Assembly: GCA_963757395.1 (NCBI GenBank)
Contig: CAVWRK010000003.1
Span: 1-64,000 of the forward strand
Reading direction: 5' to 3'
DNA length: 64,000 nucleotides
From: DATAOG01 sp963757395
Lineage (GTDB): Bacteria; Pseudomonadota; Alphaproteobacteria; Geminicoccales; Geminicoccaceae
Part shown: positions 33,124 to 40,018 of the stretch, piece by piece
Numbering within the stretch: the stretch's first letter is position 1
Layout: each line of letters begins with the position of its first letter
The notes under the pieces: model-generated
What the model was told of the DNA's origin: nothing
Database searches by the model: none
What the model saw: the letters and a program-made list of their open reading frames with translations, nothing else
Translations under genes and position numbers: made by a program

Positions 33124-33813
33124 GCCGCGATCCGCCGGGCGAGCGCACGGCCGAGCAGCTCGGATGCGAGCAGCGCCAGCATCGAGACCGCGACCGCGAT
33201 CAGGGTCAGGCGGAGTGCTGCCAGCTCGCCGCCCGGGATCTGGATCGCGGTGTAGATCGCGAGCGGCAGGGTCCGGGTCTCGCCGGGGATGTTGGAGACG
33301 AAGGTGATCGTGGCGCCGAACTCGCCCATGCCCTTGGCGAAGCCGAGGATGCCGGCGACCAGGATGCCGGGCAAGGCCAAAGGCAGCGTGACGGTCAGGA
33401 GCACCCCGGTCGGACCGGCGCCCAAGGTCGCCGGCGGCGGCTTCCAGGCGCCGGTCGATCGCCTCGATCGACAGCCGGATCGGGCGCACCATGAGCGGGA
33501 ACGCCATGACCAGGGCGGCGACCACCGCCCCGGTCCAACGGAAGGCGACGACGATGCCGAACCAGGCCTCGAGCAGGGCGCCGAGCGGGCCGTGGCGGCC
33601 GAGCAGCAGGAGCAGGCCGTAGCCAGTCACCACCGGCGGCAGGATCAGCGGCAGGTGGACCAGGCCGTTCAGCAGCTCCTTGCCCGGGAACCGGCAGCGG
33701 GCGAGCAGCCACGCCACGGCGACCGCGAGCGGCAGCCCGAAGGCCAGGCTCCAGAGGCCGACCCGCAGGCTGAGGCGGAGCGCCTCGAGCTCGAGCGGCG
33801 TGAGCGCCGGCAC
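33120..33813 (-). pseudogene. modB: Molybdate ABC transporter permease, interrupted by a frameshift
   Basis: The first 130 residues are a normal ModB (LSLRVGLWSLAFGLPLAVAV, LVHLPLILPPVVTGYG, AFPLMVRPIRLSIEAIDRRL) in one frame. After EAAA near 33430 the frame must move by one base to continue as TLGAGPTGVLLTVTLPLALP, GILGFAKGMGEFGATITFVS and IPGETRTLPLAIYTAIQ to the TGA at 33120-33122. The shift is in a GCC/GGC-rich run. Both halves together make a complete inner-membrane permease with the EAA-type loop. Either the sequence has a one-base insertion, or the gene is inactive. A frame shifted protein would break the transport. Confidence 0.85.
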
Positions 33814-33816
33814 GGG

Positions 33817-34632
33817 TCAGCGCAATACCGAAAAGCCGTAGCGCTCGAACAGCGCGGCGGCGGCGCCGGTCTGCAGATAGGCGACGAGGTCGCCGGCCGC
33901 GGGATGCTTGCTGTCGGCGACGATCGCAACCGGATAGACGATCGGCGGATGGCTGTCCGGCGGGAAGCTGCCGACCACGCGCACCGACGGGTCGGCGACG
34001 GCATCCGAGCTGTAGACGATGCCGAGCGGCGCCTCGCCGCGCGCCACCAGCGCGAGTGCTGCGCGCACATCCTCGGCACGGACCACGGCCGGCGCGACCG
34101 CGGCCCAGACGCCGAGGCTCTCGAGCGCCGCCTTGCCGTAGATGCCGGCCGGCACGTGATCGGGGTCGCCCATCGCCAGCTTGTGCCCGGCGAGCGCGCC
34201 CGCGAGGTCGAACTTAGGCGCGATCTCGAGCGTCAGGTCGCTCGCCTTGGGCGCCACCAGGACCAGGCCGTTGCCGAGCAGGTCGGCGCGCGAGCCCGGG
34301 CGGATCAGGCCGCGCTCCGCCAGGTAGTCCATCCACTGGGGATTGGCCGAGATGAACACGTCGGCCGGCGCACCCTGCTCGATCTGGCGCGCGAGCGTCG
34401 AGCTCGAGGCATAGGAGGCGACCGCCGCCCCGCCGCCGCCTCGGCCGTAGTCCGCGAGCACCGCGTCGAGCGCGTCCTTCAGGCTGGCGGCGGCGAACAC
34501 CAGCAGATCCGCCGCCTGCGCGCTGGCCGGCAAGGCCAGGGTCAAGCCTACCACGACGCCTGCCGCCAAGGCGCGTCGCAGTCCGCCAAACCAGTTTTTG
34601 GGCATCCACCTTGCCATCGCTGCCTCCGCCAC
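33817..34632 (-). CDS. modA: Molybdate ABC transporter, periplasmic binding protein
   Basis: A 271-residue molybdate-binding protein. A signal peptide (LAAGVVVGLTLALPASAQAA) precedes the mature ADLLVFAAASLKDALDAVLA, which is the typical ModA start with the SL pair that contacts the oxyanion. Other landmarks are SYASSSTLARQIEQGAPADVFISANPQWMD (part of the pocket, positions about 75-105) and AEDVRAALALVARGEAPLGIVYSSDA. It is first in the operon modA-modB-modC; modB follows directly. The Mo-box lies 9 bases upstream of the first start codon. An internal start (MARWMPK) is possible. Confidence 0.92.
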   Translation of the reverse strand: MAEAAMARWMPKNWFGGLRRALAAGVVVGLTLALPASAQAADLLVFAAASLKDALDAVLADYGRGGGGAAVASYASSSTLARQIEQGAPADVFISANPQWMDYLAERGLIRPGSRADLLGNGLVLVAPKASDLTLEIAPKFDLAGALAGHKLAMGDPDHVPAGIYGKAALESLGVWAAVAPAVVRAEDVRAALALVARGEAPLGIVYSSDAVADPSVRVVGSFPPDSHPPIVYPVAIVADSKHPAAGDLVAYLQTGAAAALFERYGFSVLR

Positions 34633-34640
34633 CGAGCCCG

Positions 34641-34664
34641 CGTTATATTACGCTAGATACAACG
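34641..34664. promoter_or_regulatory. Mo-box (ModE binding site) upstream of modA
   Basis: Half-sites CGTTATAT (34641-34648) and ATACAACG (34657-34664) are an inverted repeat with 8 bases between. The second half differs from ATATAACG by one base. This is close to the published Mo-box of alphaproteobacteria (CGTTATAT, spacer, ATATAACG), the binding site of ModE-like proteins that repress modABC when molybdate is plentiful. It sits just before the modA start, and modE is at the other end of the same locus. Confidence 0.7.
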
Positions 34665-34850
34665 ATGGCCAACGCTCGTAAAGTGGACAGCTTGGCGCAG
34701 CTGGAAACCGTCCATGGCCGCGGCTTGGGTTCGGCAGTCCTCGAAGCCGCCGACGCACCGTTTTTGTCTGGACTCCAGCGCGTCACCGCTCTAGGTTCAC
34801 ACCCGGCTTTAGACAGGCTGCCTAATCCAATCAAATTTACCGATTTTTAG
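34665..34850 (+). CDS. Small hypothetical ORF beside the Mo-box
   Basis: An ATG directly after the Mo-box opens a 61-codon frame (MANARKVDSLAQLETVHGRG ... FTDF) divergent from modA, ending in TAG at 34848-34850. There is no clear ribosome site and no recognised family. It could be chance coding in the intergenic region between modA and hslU. If transcribed, it would come under the same operator as modA. Confidence 0.2.
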   Translation: MANARKVDSLAQLETVHGRGLGSAVLEAADAPFLSGLQRVTALGSHPALDRLPNPIKFTDF

Positions 34851-34983
34851 CCGGCGAGTTGGGATGGTGCAGGGTGATGTCGAAATGGGCGGCGCCGCCG
34901 CCCCGAAGGGACCGGGCCGCGTCGGCTTGCCGACCGGCTCGTGCCTTTCGCTGCCGGGGAGCGGGCGCGCACCGGCTCGGCGC
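34851..34983. other. Intergenic region downstream of hslU
   Basis: With the small ORF above this makes up the 350-base gap between modA and hslU (both minus strand). No terminator hairpin with a T-run is obvious. The modA promoter is expected in 34.64-34.75 kb on the minus strand. Confidence 0.4.
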
Positions 34984-36297
34984 TCACAGAATGAACTTGG
35001 TCAGGTCCGCGCCCTCGAGCAGGTGGCCGACGTTGGCGCGGACGTAGTCCGGATCGATCGTCAGATGCTCGCCCGCCCGGTCCGAGGCGGTGAAGCTGAT
35101 CTCCTCGACCAGGCGCTCCATCACGGTATGCAGGCGGCGGGCGCCGATATTCTCGACCCGCTCGTTGATCTCGTTCGCGAGCCGCGCGATCTCGGCGACC
35201 GCGCTGTCGGTGAACTCCAGACCCACCCCTTCGGTCGCCAGCAAGGCGACGTACTGCTTGATCAGGCTCGCCTCGGGCTCGACCAGGATGCGCGCGAGAT
35301 CGGCCTCGGTCAGCGGATTGAGCTCGACCCGGATCGGCAGCCGGCCCTGCAGCTCCGGCAGCAGGTCGGAGGGCTTGCTGTTGTGGAACGCGCCGCTCGC
35401 GATGAACAGAATGTGCTCGGTGCGCACCGCGCCATGCTTGGTGGTGACGCTGGTGCCCTCGATCAGCGGCAAAAGGTCGCGTTGCACGCCCTCGCGCGAC
35501 ACGTCGGCGCCGCCCCGACCCTCGCCCCGGCTGATCTTGTCGATCTCGTCGAGGAACACGATGCCGTTCTGCTCGACCGCACTCAGCGCCTCGCGCTTGA
35601 CCTGCTCCTGGTCGAGCAGCTTGTCGGCCTCCTCCTCCATCAAGAGGGCGTAGCTGTCGGCCACGGTCATGCGCCGGCGCTTGGTGCGCTCGCCGAACGC
35701 CTTGCCGAAGATGTCGCCGAGGTTGAGCATGCCCATCTGGGCGCCCGGCATGCCCGGAATGTCGAAGGTCGGCAGCGCCATGCCGGCGCGATCCGCGACC
35801 TCGAGCTCGATCTCCTTCTCGGCGAGCGCGCCTTCGCGCAGCAGCCGGCGGAACTTGTCGCGGGTCTCCTGGCTGGCATTGGCGCCGACCAGGGCGGCGA
35901 GCACGCGCTCCTCGGCGTTGAGCTCGGCCTTCGCGGTGACCTCCTTGCGCAGCCGCTCGCGGGTCATCGTGAGCGCGACCTCGACCAGGTCACGGATGAT
36001 CGATTCGACGTCCCGGCCGACATAGCCGACCTCGGTGAACTTGGTCGCCTCGACCTTGAGGAACGGCGCCTGGGCGAGCTTGGCCAGGCGGCGGGCGATC
36101 TCGGTCTTGCCGCAGCCGGTCGGCCCGATGGTCAGGATGTTCTTGGGCAGGACCTCCTCGCGCAGCGCCTCGTCCAGCTTCAGGCGCCGCCAGCGATTGC
36201 GCAGCGCGATCGCGACCGCGCGCTTGGCGGCCTGCTGGCCGACGATGAAGCGATCGAGCTCGGAAACGATCTCGCGCGGGGTCAGGCCGCTCATCAT
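34984..36297 (-). CDS. hslU: ATP-dependent protease ATPase subunit HslU
   Basis: AAA+ unfoldase of the HslUV (ClpYQ) protease, 437 residues from the ATG at 36295-36297 that overlaps the hslV stop; a TTG one codon upstream and an ATG one codon downstream are alternatives. Walker A is GPTGCGKTEIARRLAKLA, with the pore motif GYVGRD and Walker B IVFLDEIDKIS. The I-domain (about 110-240) is present, with a shorter insertion than in E. coli. The C-terminal DLTKFIL is the conserved tail that docks in HslV and activates it. It forms an operon with hslV. Confidence 0.94.
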   Translation of the reverse strand: MMSGLTPREIVSELDRFIVGQQAAKRAVAIALRNRWRRLKLDEALREEVLPKNILTIGPTGCGKTEIARRLAKLAQAPFLKVEATKFTEVGYVGRDVESIIRDLVEVALTMTRERLRKEVTAKAELNAEERVLAALVGANASQETRDKFRRLLREGALAEKEIELEVADRAGMALPTFDIPGMPGAQMGMLNLGDIFGKAFGERTKRRRMTVADSYALLMEEEADKLLDQEQVKREALSAVEQNGIVFLDEIDKISRGEGRGGADVSREGVQRDLLPLIEGTSVTTKHGAVRTEHILFIASGAFHNSKPSDLLPELQGRLPIRVELNPLTEADLARILVEPEASLIKQYVALLATEGVGLEFTDSAVAEIARLANEINERVENIGARRLHTVMERLVEEISFTASDRAGEHLTIDPDYVRANVGHLLEGADLTKFIL

Positions 36298-36851
36298 CAA
36301 AGCTCGATGGTCTCGAGAGTGAGATGGCTGTTGGTGTAGACGCAGATCCCGGCGGCGATCGCCATCGCCTTGCGGGCGATCGTCTCCGCCGTCGTGCCCT
36401 CGACGTCGATCAGCGCCCGCGCGGCCGCGAGCGCGAAGGGGCCGCCCGAGCCGATGCCGATCAGGCCATCGTCCGGCTCGAGCACGTCGCCGGTGCCGCT
36501 CAAGAGCAGCGAGATCTCGGCGTCGACCACCGCCATCATCGCCTCGAGGCGGCGCAGATAGCGATCGGTGCGCCAGTCCTTGGCGAGCTCGACCGCGGCC
36601 CGCATCAGCTGACCGGGATGGCGCTCGAGCTTGGCCTCGAGCCGCTCGAGCAGCGTGAAGGCATCGGCGGTGCTGCCGGCGAAGCCGGCCAGGATCTTGC
36701 CGCCCGCGAGCTTGCGCACCTTGCGGGCGCCGGCCTTGAGGACGGTGTTCTGCAGGCTGACCTGGCCGTCGCCGGCGATCACCACCTGACGGTCCTTGCG
36801 GACCGACAGGATCGTCGTGCCGTGCCAGGTGGCGCTTGGAGTTGGGCTCAT
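36297..36851 (-). CDS. hslV: ATP-dependent protease peptidase subunit HslV
   Basis: Proteasome-like N-terminal nucleophile hydrolase of 184 residues. The mature protein starts at Thr12 after WHG (HGTTILSVRKD), giving an 11-residue propeptide as is usual in alphaproteobacteria. Lys in VRKLAGGKILAGFAGSTADAF and GDGQVS support the active site. The end has GICVYTNSHLTLETIEL. The gene precedes hslU by an overlap of one base, conserved in most proteobacteria. Substrates are misfolded and regulatory proteins at heat stress. Confidence 0.94.
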   Translation of the reverse strand: MSPTPSATWHGTTILSVRKDRQVVIAGDGQVSLQNTVLKAGARKVRKLAGGKILAGFAGSTADAFTLLERLEAKLERHPGQLMRAAVELAKDWRTDRYLRRLEAMMAVVDAEISLLLSGTGDVLEPDDGLIGIGSGGPFALAAARALIDVEGTTAETIARKAMAIAAGICVYTNSHLTLETIEL

Positions 36852-36986
36852 AGATCCACGTGCGGGCGACCGAATCGGGCTCGGCCCTTGATGGGCCGCC
36901 GCCAGGATGTGGTCAAGCCCGGCACCCAGATCAAGCGCCGGCGCCGGTCGGCCGCCGGCGAGGCGCCGCCGGCGGCCAGGCGTGAC

Positions 36987-37244
36987 CTAGGCGGGCGCCT
37001 CGGAGCGCCGGTCCTCGAACAGGCGGATCGTGCGCACCAAAAGGCGCAGCGCGCTCACCAAAGCGGTCTGGTCGCGCAGGCGAAAGGCGGTCGCCACCAG
37101 CAGCGAAGCGCTGATCACCGGCTGGACCTCGTCGAGCTCGGCGCGCAGCTGCGTGTTCTGTCGATGCAGATCGGCGATGGCCAAGTCCTCGTCGTCCAGC
37201 TGGTCGGTGCGCAGAGCGGCGATCGAGCTGGCTGCCTCGGTCAT
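36987..37244 (-). CDS. Small conserved-looking hypothetical protein
   Basis: An 85-residue protein (MTEAASSIAALRTDQLDDED ...) with an acidic N-terminus, a heptad-like helix (LAIADLHRQNTQLRAELDEV) and a hydrophobic stretch (ISASLLVATAFRLRDQTALV). The start at ATG 37242-37244 has AAGGA eight bases upstream; an upstream start would add a 13-residue tail. It is 135 bases past the hslV start, on the same strand. It could be a helical adapter; no family recognised. A terminator-like hairpin lies upstream (37297-37334). Confidence 0.55.
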   Translation of the reverse strand: MTEAASSIAALRTDQLDDEDLAIADLHRQNTQLRAELDEVQPVISASLLVATAFRLRDQTALVSALRLLVRTIRLFEDRRSEAPA

Positions 37245-37296
37245 GGTCGTGTCCTTGGAGCAAGTCTGCCGGGGATCTCCCAACTAGACCCCCTCC

Positions 37297-37334
37297 AAAA
37301 AAGTCGCCCCCGTCAGCCTGTGGCCGACGAGGGC
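37297..37334 (-). terminator. Rho-independent terminator (minus strand) after the PilZ gene
   Basis: Read on the minus strand, GCCCTCGTC (37334-37326) pairs with GACGGGGGC (37314-37306) with one G-U-type pair, and the inner GGC/GCC adds three pairs around a short loop; six T follow (37302-37297). This is a typical terminator for transcripts from the PilZ gene (ends 37577). It also precedes the small gene at 37244, so it could act as an attenuator for it. Confidence 0.7.
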
Positions 37335-37576
37335 AGTGGAGGGAGGGAGGCACCGTCTGACTTGACGACCAAGCTGTAACTCAGGCGAAAGGAGAAATCA
37401 ACAAAAAAGTTAGTACGGAAAAACTTATAAAATCCCAGGTAGATGAAATGCGTCCTACCTTTGCGTTGATTTTGACGCAATTGGGCATGGTTTGTGGTTC
37501 GCCCGGCGACGCCGGACGGCCGGCGCTATTGTTGTGTCGAGACGCCCGCGGGCCGGGCGCGCCGGCAGCCAGAACT
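37335..37576. other. Intergenic spacer, AT-rich in part
   Basis: The stretch between the terminator and the end of the PilZ gene. Bases from about 37.39 to 37.48 kb are AT-rich (aaaaacttataaaatccc). No gene found; it may hold the promoter of the small gene if that is transcribed separately. Confidence 0.4.
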
Positions 37577-37918
37577 TCAGGACGGCTCGACGTTGGCGAG
37601 CAAGAATGCGGTCAGGTGTTGGCGGGTGCCGGGGTCGAGATCGAAGGCGACACAGGTCCGTCGGTACGCGAGATTGACGACCCGACCCCGCAGCCGGCCC
37701 TCGAAGTTGAAGCGCGGGCTCCGCAGCTCGACCTTCTTGCCGAGCAGAGCCGGGATCGGCGGCTCCAGACCGGCGCCCCCGAGCGACAGATCGCGAATCG
37801 AACACCGCCATCGGGTGCCATCGACCAGAAGCTCGGCCTCGAGCCGGCCCTCGAAGCGCGAGTTGAGGCGCTCGTCCCGCTGCTCGTCACTGCCTGGATC
37901 GATCGTCATGCCTGCCAC
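37577..37918 (-). CDS. PilZ domain protein
   Basis: A 113-residue protein whose core fits PilZ: RLNSRFEGRLEAELLVDGTRWRCSIRDLSL (about 17-46) with the diagnostic (D/N)xSxxGxx in IRDLSLGGAGLE, then a strand-rich barrel (KKVELRSPRFNFEGRLRGRV). PilZ domains bind cyclic di-GMP via an RxxxR and the D/NxSxxG motif; the RxxxR region is at the N-terminus (Arg-rich RDERLNSR). It is a free-standing PilZ, so probably an adaptor that acts on motility, adhesion or envelope enzymes. It is divergent from yebC with about 150 bases between. Confidence 0.8.
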   Translation of the reverse strand: MAGMTIDPGSDEQRDERLNSRFEGRLEAELLVDGTRWRCSIRDLSLGGAGLEPPIPALLGKKVELRSPRFNFEGRLRGRVVNLAYRRTCVAFDLDPGTRQHLTAFLLANVEPS

Positions 37919-38067
37919 CCGTGTCTCGACGCCGGGGCTGCCCGGCCGCCATTACCGCAGATCGAGGTAAATGCGCCCTTAACCGCGACGCTCGATCGGG
38001 CCGATGCGCGACCAGGACGATCCGTGCTAGACCACCTTCAGCACGCAGCAAGGGCGGTGAATTGATC

Positions 38068-38814
38068 ATGGCTGGCCATTCCCAGTTCAAGAACATCATG
38101 CATCGCAAAGGCCGCCAGGACGCCAAGCGGGCCCGGACCTTCACCCGACTGGTGCGCGAGGTCCAGGTCGCGGCCCGCAACGGCCTGCCGGACCCGGCCG
38201 CCAATCCGCGCCTGCGCTCGGCCCTGCAGGCGGCGCGCGCGGCCAATGTGCCGAAGGAGAACATCGAGCGCGCGATCAAGCGCGCGTCCGGCGTCGACGG
38301 CGAGACCTACGAGGAGGTCCGCTACGAAGGCTACGGCCCGGGCGGGGTCGCGGTGATCGTCGAGACCCTGACCGACAACCGCAACCGGACCGCGGCCGAC
38401 GTCCGAGCGGCGTTCACCAAGCTCGGCGGCACGCTCGGCGAGACCGGCTCCGTCAGCTTCCAGTTCGACCGGGTCGGCGAGATCCGCTACGCCGCCGACG
38501 CGGCCGATCCCGACACCATGCTCGAGGCCGCGATCGAGGCCGGCGCCGAGGATTGCCAGTCATCGGACGACGGCCACGAGATCACCTGCGCGCCGGACGA
38601 CCTGGGCGCCGTCCGCGAAGCCCTCGAGGCCCGCCTCGGGCCGCCCGAGAGCGCGCGTCTCGGCTGGCGGCCGCAGGTCAACGTGCCGGTCGGCCCGGAC
38701 CTGGCCGAGACGCTGTTCAAGCTGCTCGAGACCCTGGACGACAGCGACGACGTCCAGCGCGTGACCGCCAACTTCGAGGTCGACGACGAGGTGCTCGAGC
38801 GGTTATCCGCGTGA
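38068..38814 (+). CDS. yebC: YebC/PmpR family transcriptional regulator
   Basis: A 248-residue member of the YebC/TACO1 family. It starts MAGHSQFKNIMHRKGRQDAK, and has the family block NVPKENIERAIKRASG and GYGPGGVAVIVETLTDNRNRT. The three-domain structure is kept. YebC proteins were named as transcription regulators; the same family acts on ribosomes to help translation of proline stretches. Here it precedes ruvC and overlaps it at the stop (TGATG), the standard alphaproteobacterial yebC-ruvC-ruvA-ruvB order, broken by an inserted gene after ruvA. Confidence 0.92.
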   Translation: MAGHSQFKNIMHRKGRQDAKRARTFTRLVREVQVAARNGLPDPAANPRLRSALQAARAANVPKENIERAIKRASGVDGETYEEVRYEGYGPGGVAVIVETLTDNRNRTAADVRAAFTKLGGTLGETGSVSFQFDRVGEIRYAADAADPDTMLEAAIEAGAEDCQSSDDGHEITCAPDDLGAVREALEARLGPPESARLGWRPQVNVPVGPDLAETLFKLLETLDDSDDVQRVTANFEVDDEVLERLSA

Positions 38815-39329
38815 TGCGCCTCCTGGGGCTCGATCCCGGGCTGCAACGCACCGGCTGGGGCGTGATCGAGGTCTCGGGCAACGCGCTCCGCTTCCTCGCC
38901 GCGGGCGTCGTGGGGACCGATCCCGGCGACGATCTCGCGGTCCGCCTGGACGCCCTCTACCGCGGCCTGAAGGAGGTCGTGGCCCGGCATGGCCCCGCGG
39001 TCGCCGCGGTCGAGGAGACGGTCGTCAACCGCAACGCCCAATCCTCGCTCAAACTCGGCCAGGCGCGCGGCGTGGTGCTGCTGGCCGCGGCCCATGCCGG
39101 GCTGATCGTGACCGAGTACGCGTCCAAGACCGTCAAGCGCACCGTGGTCGGCACCGGCGCCGCCGACAAGCGCCAGGTCGCGATGATGGTGCGCACGCTG
39201 CTGCCGGCCAGCGGCGCGCGCGCGGGCGACGCCGCCGACGCATTGGCCGTGGCGCTCTGTCACGCCCATCATCAGACGAGCCGCGACCGCCTGGCGCTGG
39301 CGCTGACCGCAGCCGGGCCGCCCCGGTGA
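38814..39329 (+). CDS. ruvC: Crossover junction endodeoxyribonuclease RuvC
   Basis: Holliday junction resolvase of 171 residues. Catalytic acidic residues are seen in LGLDPGLQRTGWG (Asp7), AAVEETVVNRN (near 67-68) and the C-terminal AGDAADALAVALCHAH pair. The start ATG overlaps the yebC stop (TGATG). RuvC cuts junctions that RuvAB has branch-migrated. Its end overlaps the ruvA start (about four bases). Confidence 0.93.
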   Translation: MRLLGLDPGLQRTGWGVIEVSGNALRFLAAGVVGTDPGDDLAVRLDALYRGLKEVVARHGPAVAAVEETVVNRNAQSSLKLGQARGVVLLAAAHAGLIVTEYASKTVKRTVVGTGAADKRQVAMMVRTLLPASGARAGDAADALAVALCHAHHQTSRDRLALALTAAGPPR

Positions 39330-39939
39330 TCGCGCGCCTGCGCGGGCGCGTCGACAGCGTCGGCGAGGATCACGCGGTGGTCGACGTCGGCGGGGTCGGC
39401 TATCTGGTCGCCTGCTCGGCGCGCACGCTCGGCGCTCTGCCAGGCGCCGGCGAGGCGGTCGACCTGCACGTCGAGACCCAGGTCCGGGCCGAGAGCATCA
39501 CCCTTTACGGCTTCCGCGACCCCACCGAGCGCGCCTGGTTCCGTCTTCTGCAGACGGTCCAGGGGGTCGGCGCCCGAGTCGCCCTCGGCGTGCTCTCGGT
39601 GCTCACCCCCGAAACTTTGGCGCGCGCGGTCGCCGCCCAGGACAAGGCCGCCCTGACCCGGGCGAGCGGCGTCGGCCCGCGGCTGGCCTCGCGGATCGTC
39701 GCCGAGCTCAAGGACCGCCTGGTCGATTTTCCCGCCCTCGGCAGCGGTCGATGCCGCGCCGCACGCCGTCGGTCCGCTCGGCGGCGCCGCCGCCGACGCG
39801 GTCTCCGCGCTGATCAACCTCGGCTACGGCCGCAGCGAGGCCCACGCCGCGATCGCCAAGGCCGCGGCCATCCTCGGCGACCAGGCCGCCCGTCGACGCC
39901 CTGATCCGCAGCGGCCTCCAGGAGCTGACCGGCGCTTAG
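39326..39939 (+). pseudogene. ruvA: Holliday junction DNA helicase RuvA, frameshifted twice
   Basis: The first 140 codons are a good RuvA (MIARLRGRV..., VDVGGVGYLV, TQVRAESITLYGFRD, LLQTVQGVGARVALGVLSV, ASGVGPRLASRIVAELKDRL). After FPALG near 39744 a one-base shift is needed to read AVDAAPHAVGPLGGAAADAV, SALINLGYGRSEAHAAIAKA and AAILGDQAA. A second one-base shift near 39893 gives VDALIRSGLQELTGA and TAG at 39937-39939. The joined product covers the N-terminal OB domain, the two helix-hairpin-helix motifs and the C-terminal domain that regulates RuvB. So the gene is complete but for two shifts. Sequencing error is the simplest reading. Confidence 0.85.
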
Positions 39940-40018
39940 TCACGCGGGCGACTGGTACTGGTTTATCGGCGTCGTCCGGGATACAATCCACGCGTCGATT
40001 TGTGATCAGGCCGAGACG

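Noticed and set aside
31951..33813. Single 620-codon frame joining modB and modC
   Set aside because: The middle 100 residues are nonsense because of the frame shift; modB and modC are separate proteins.
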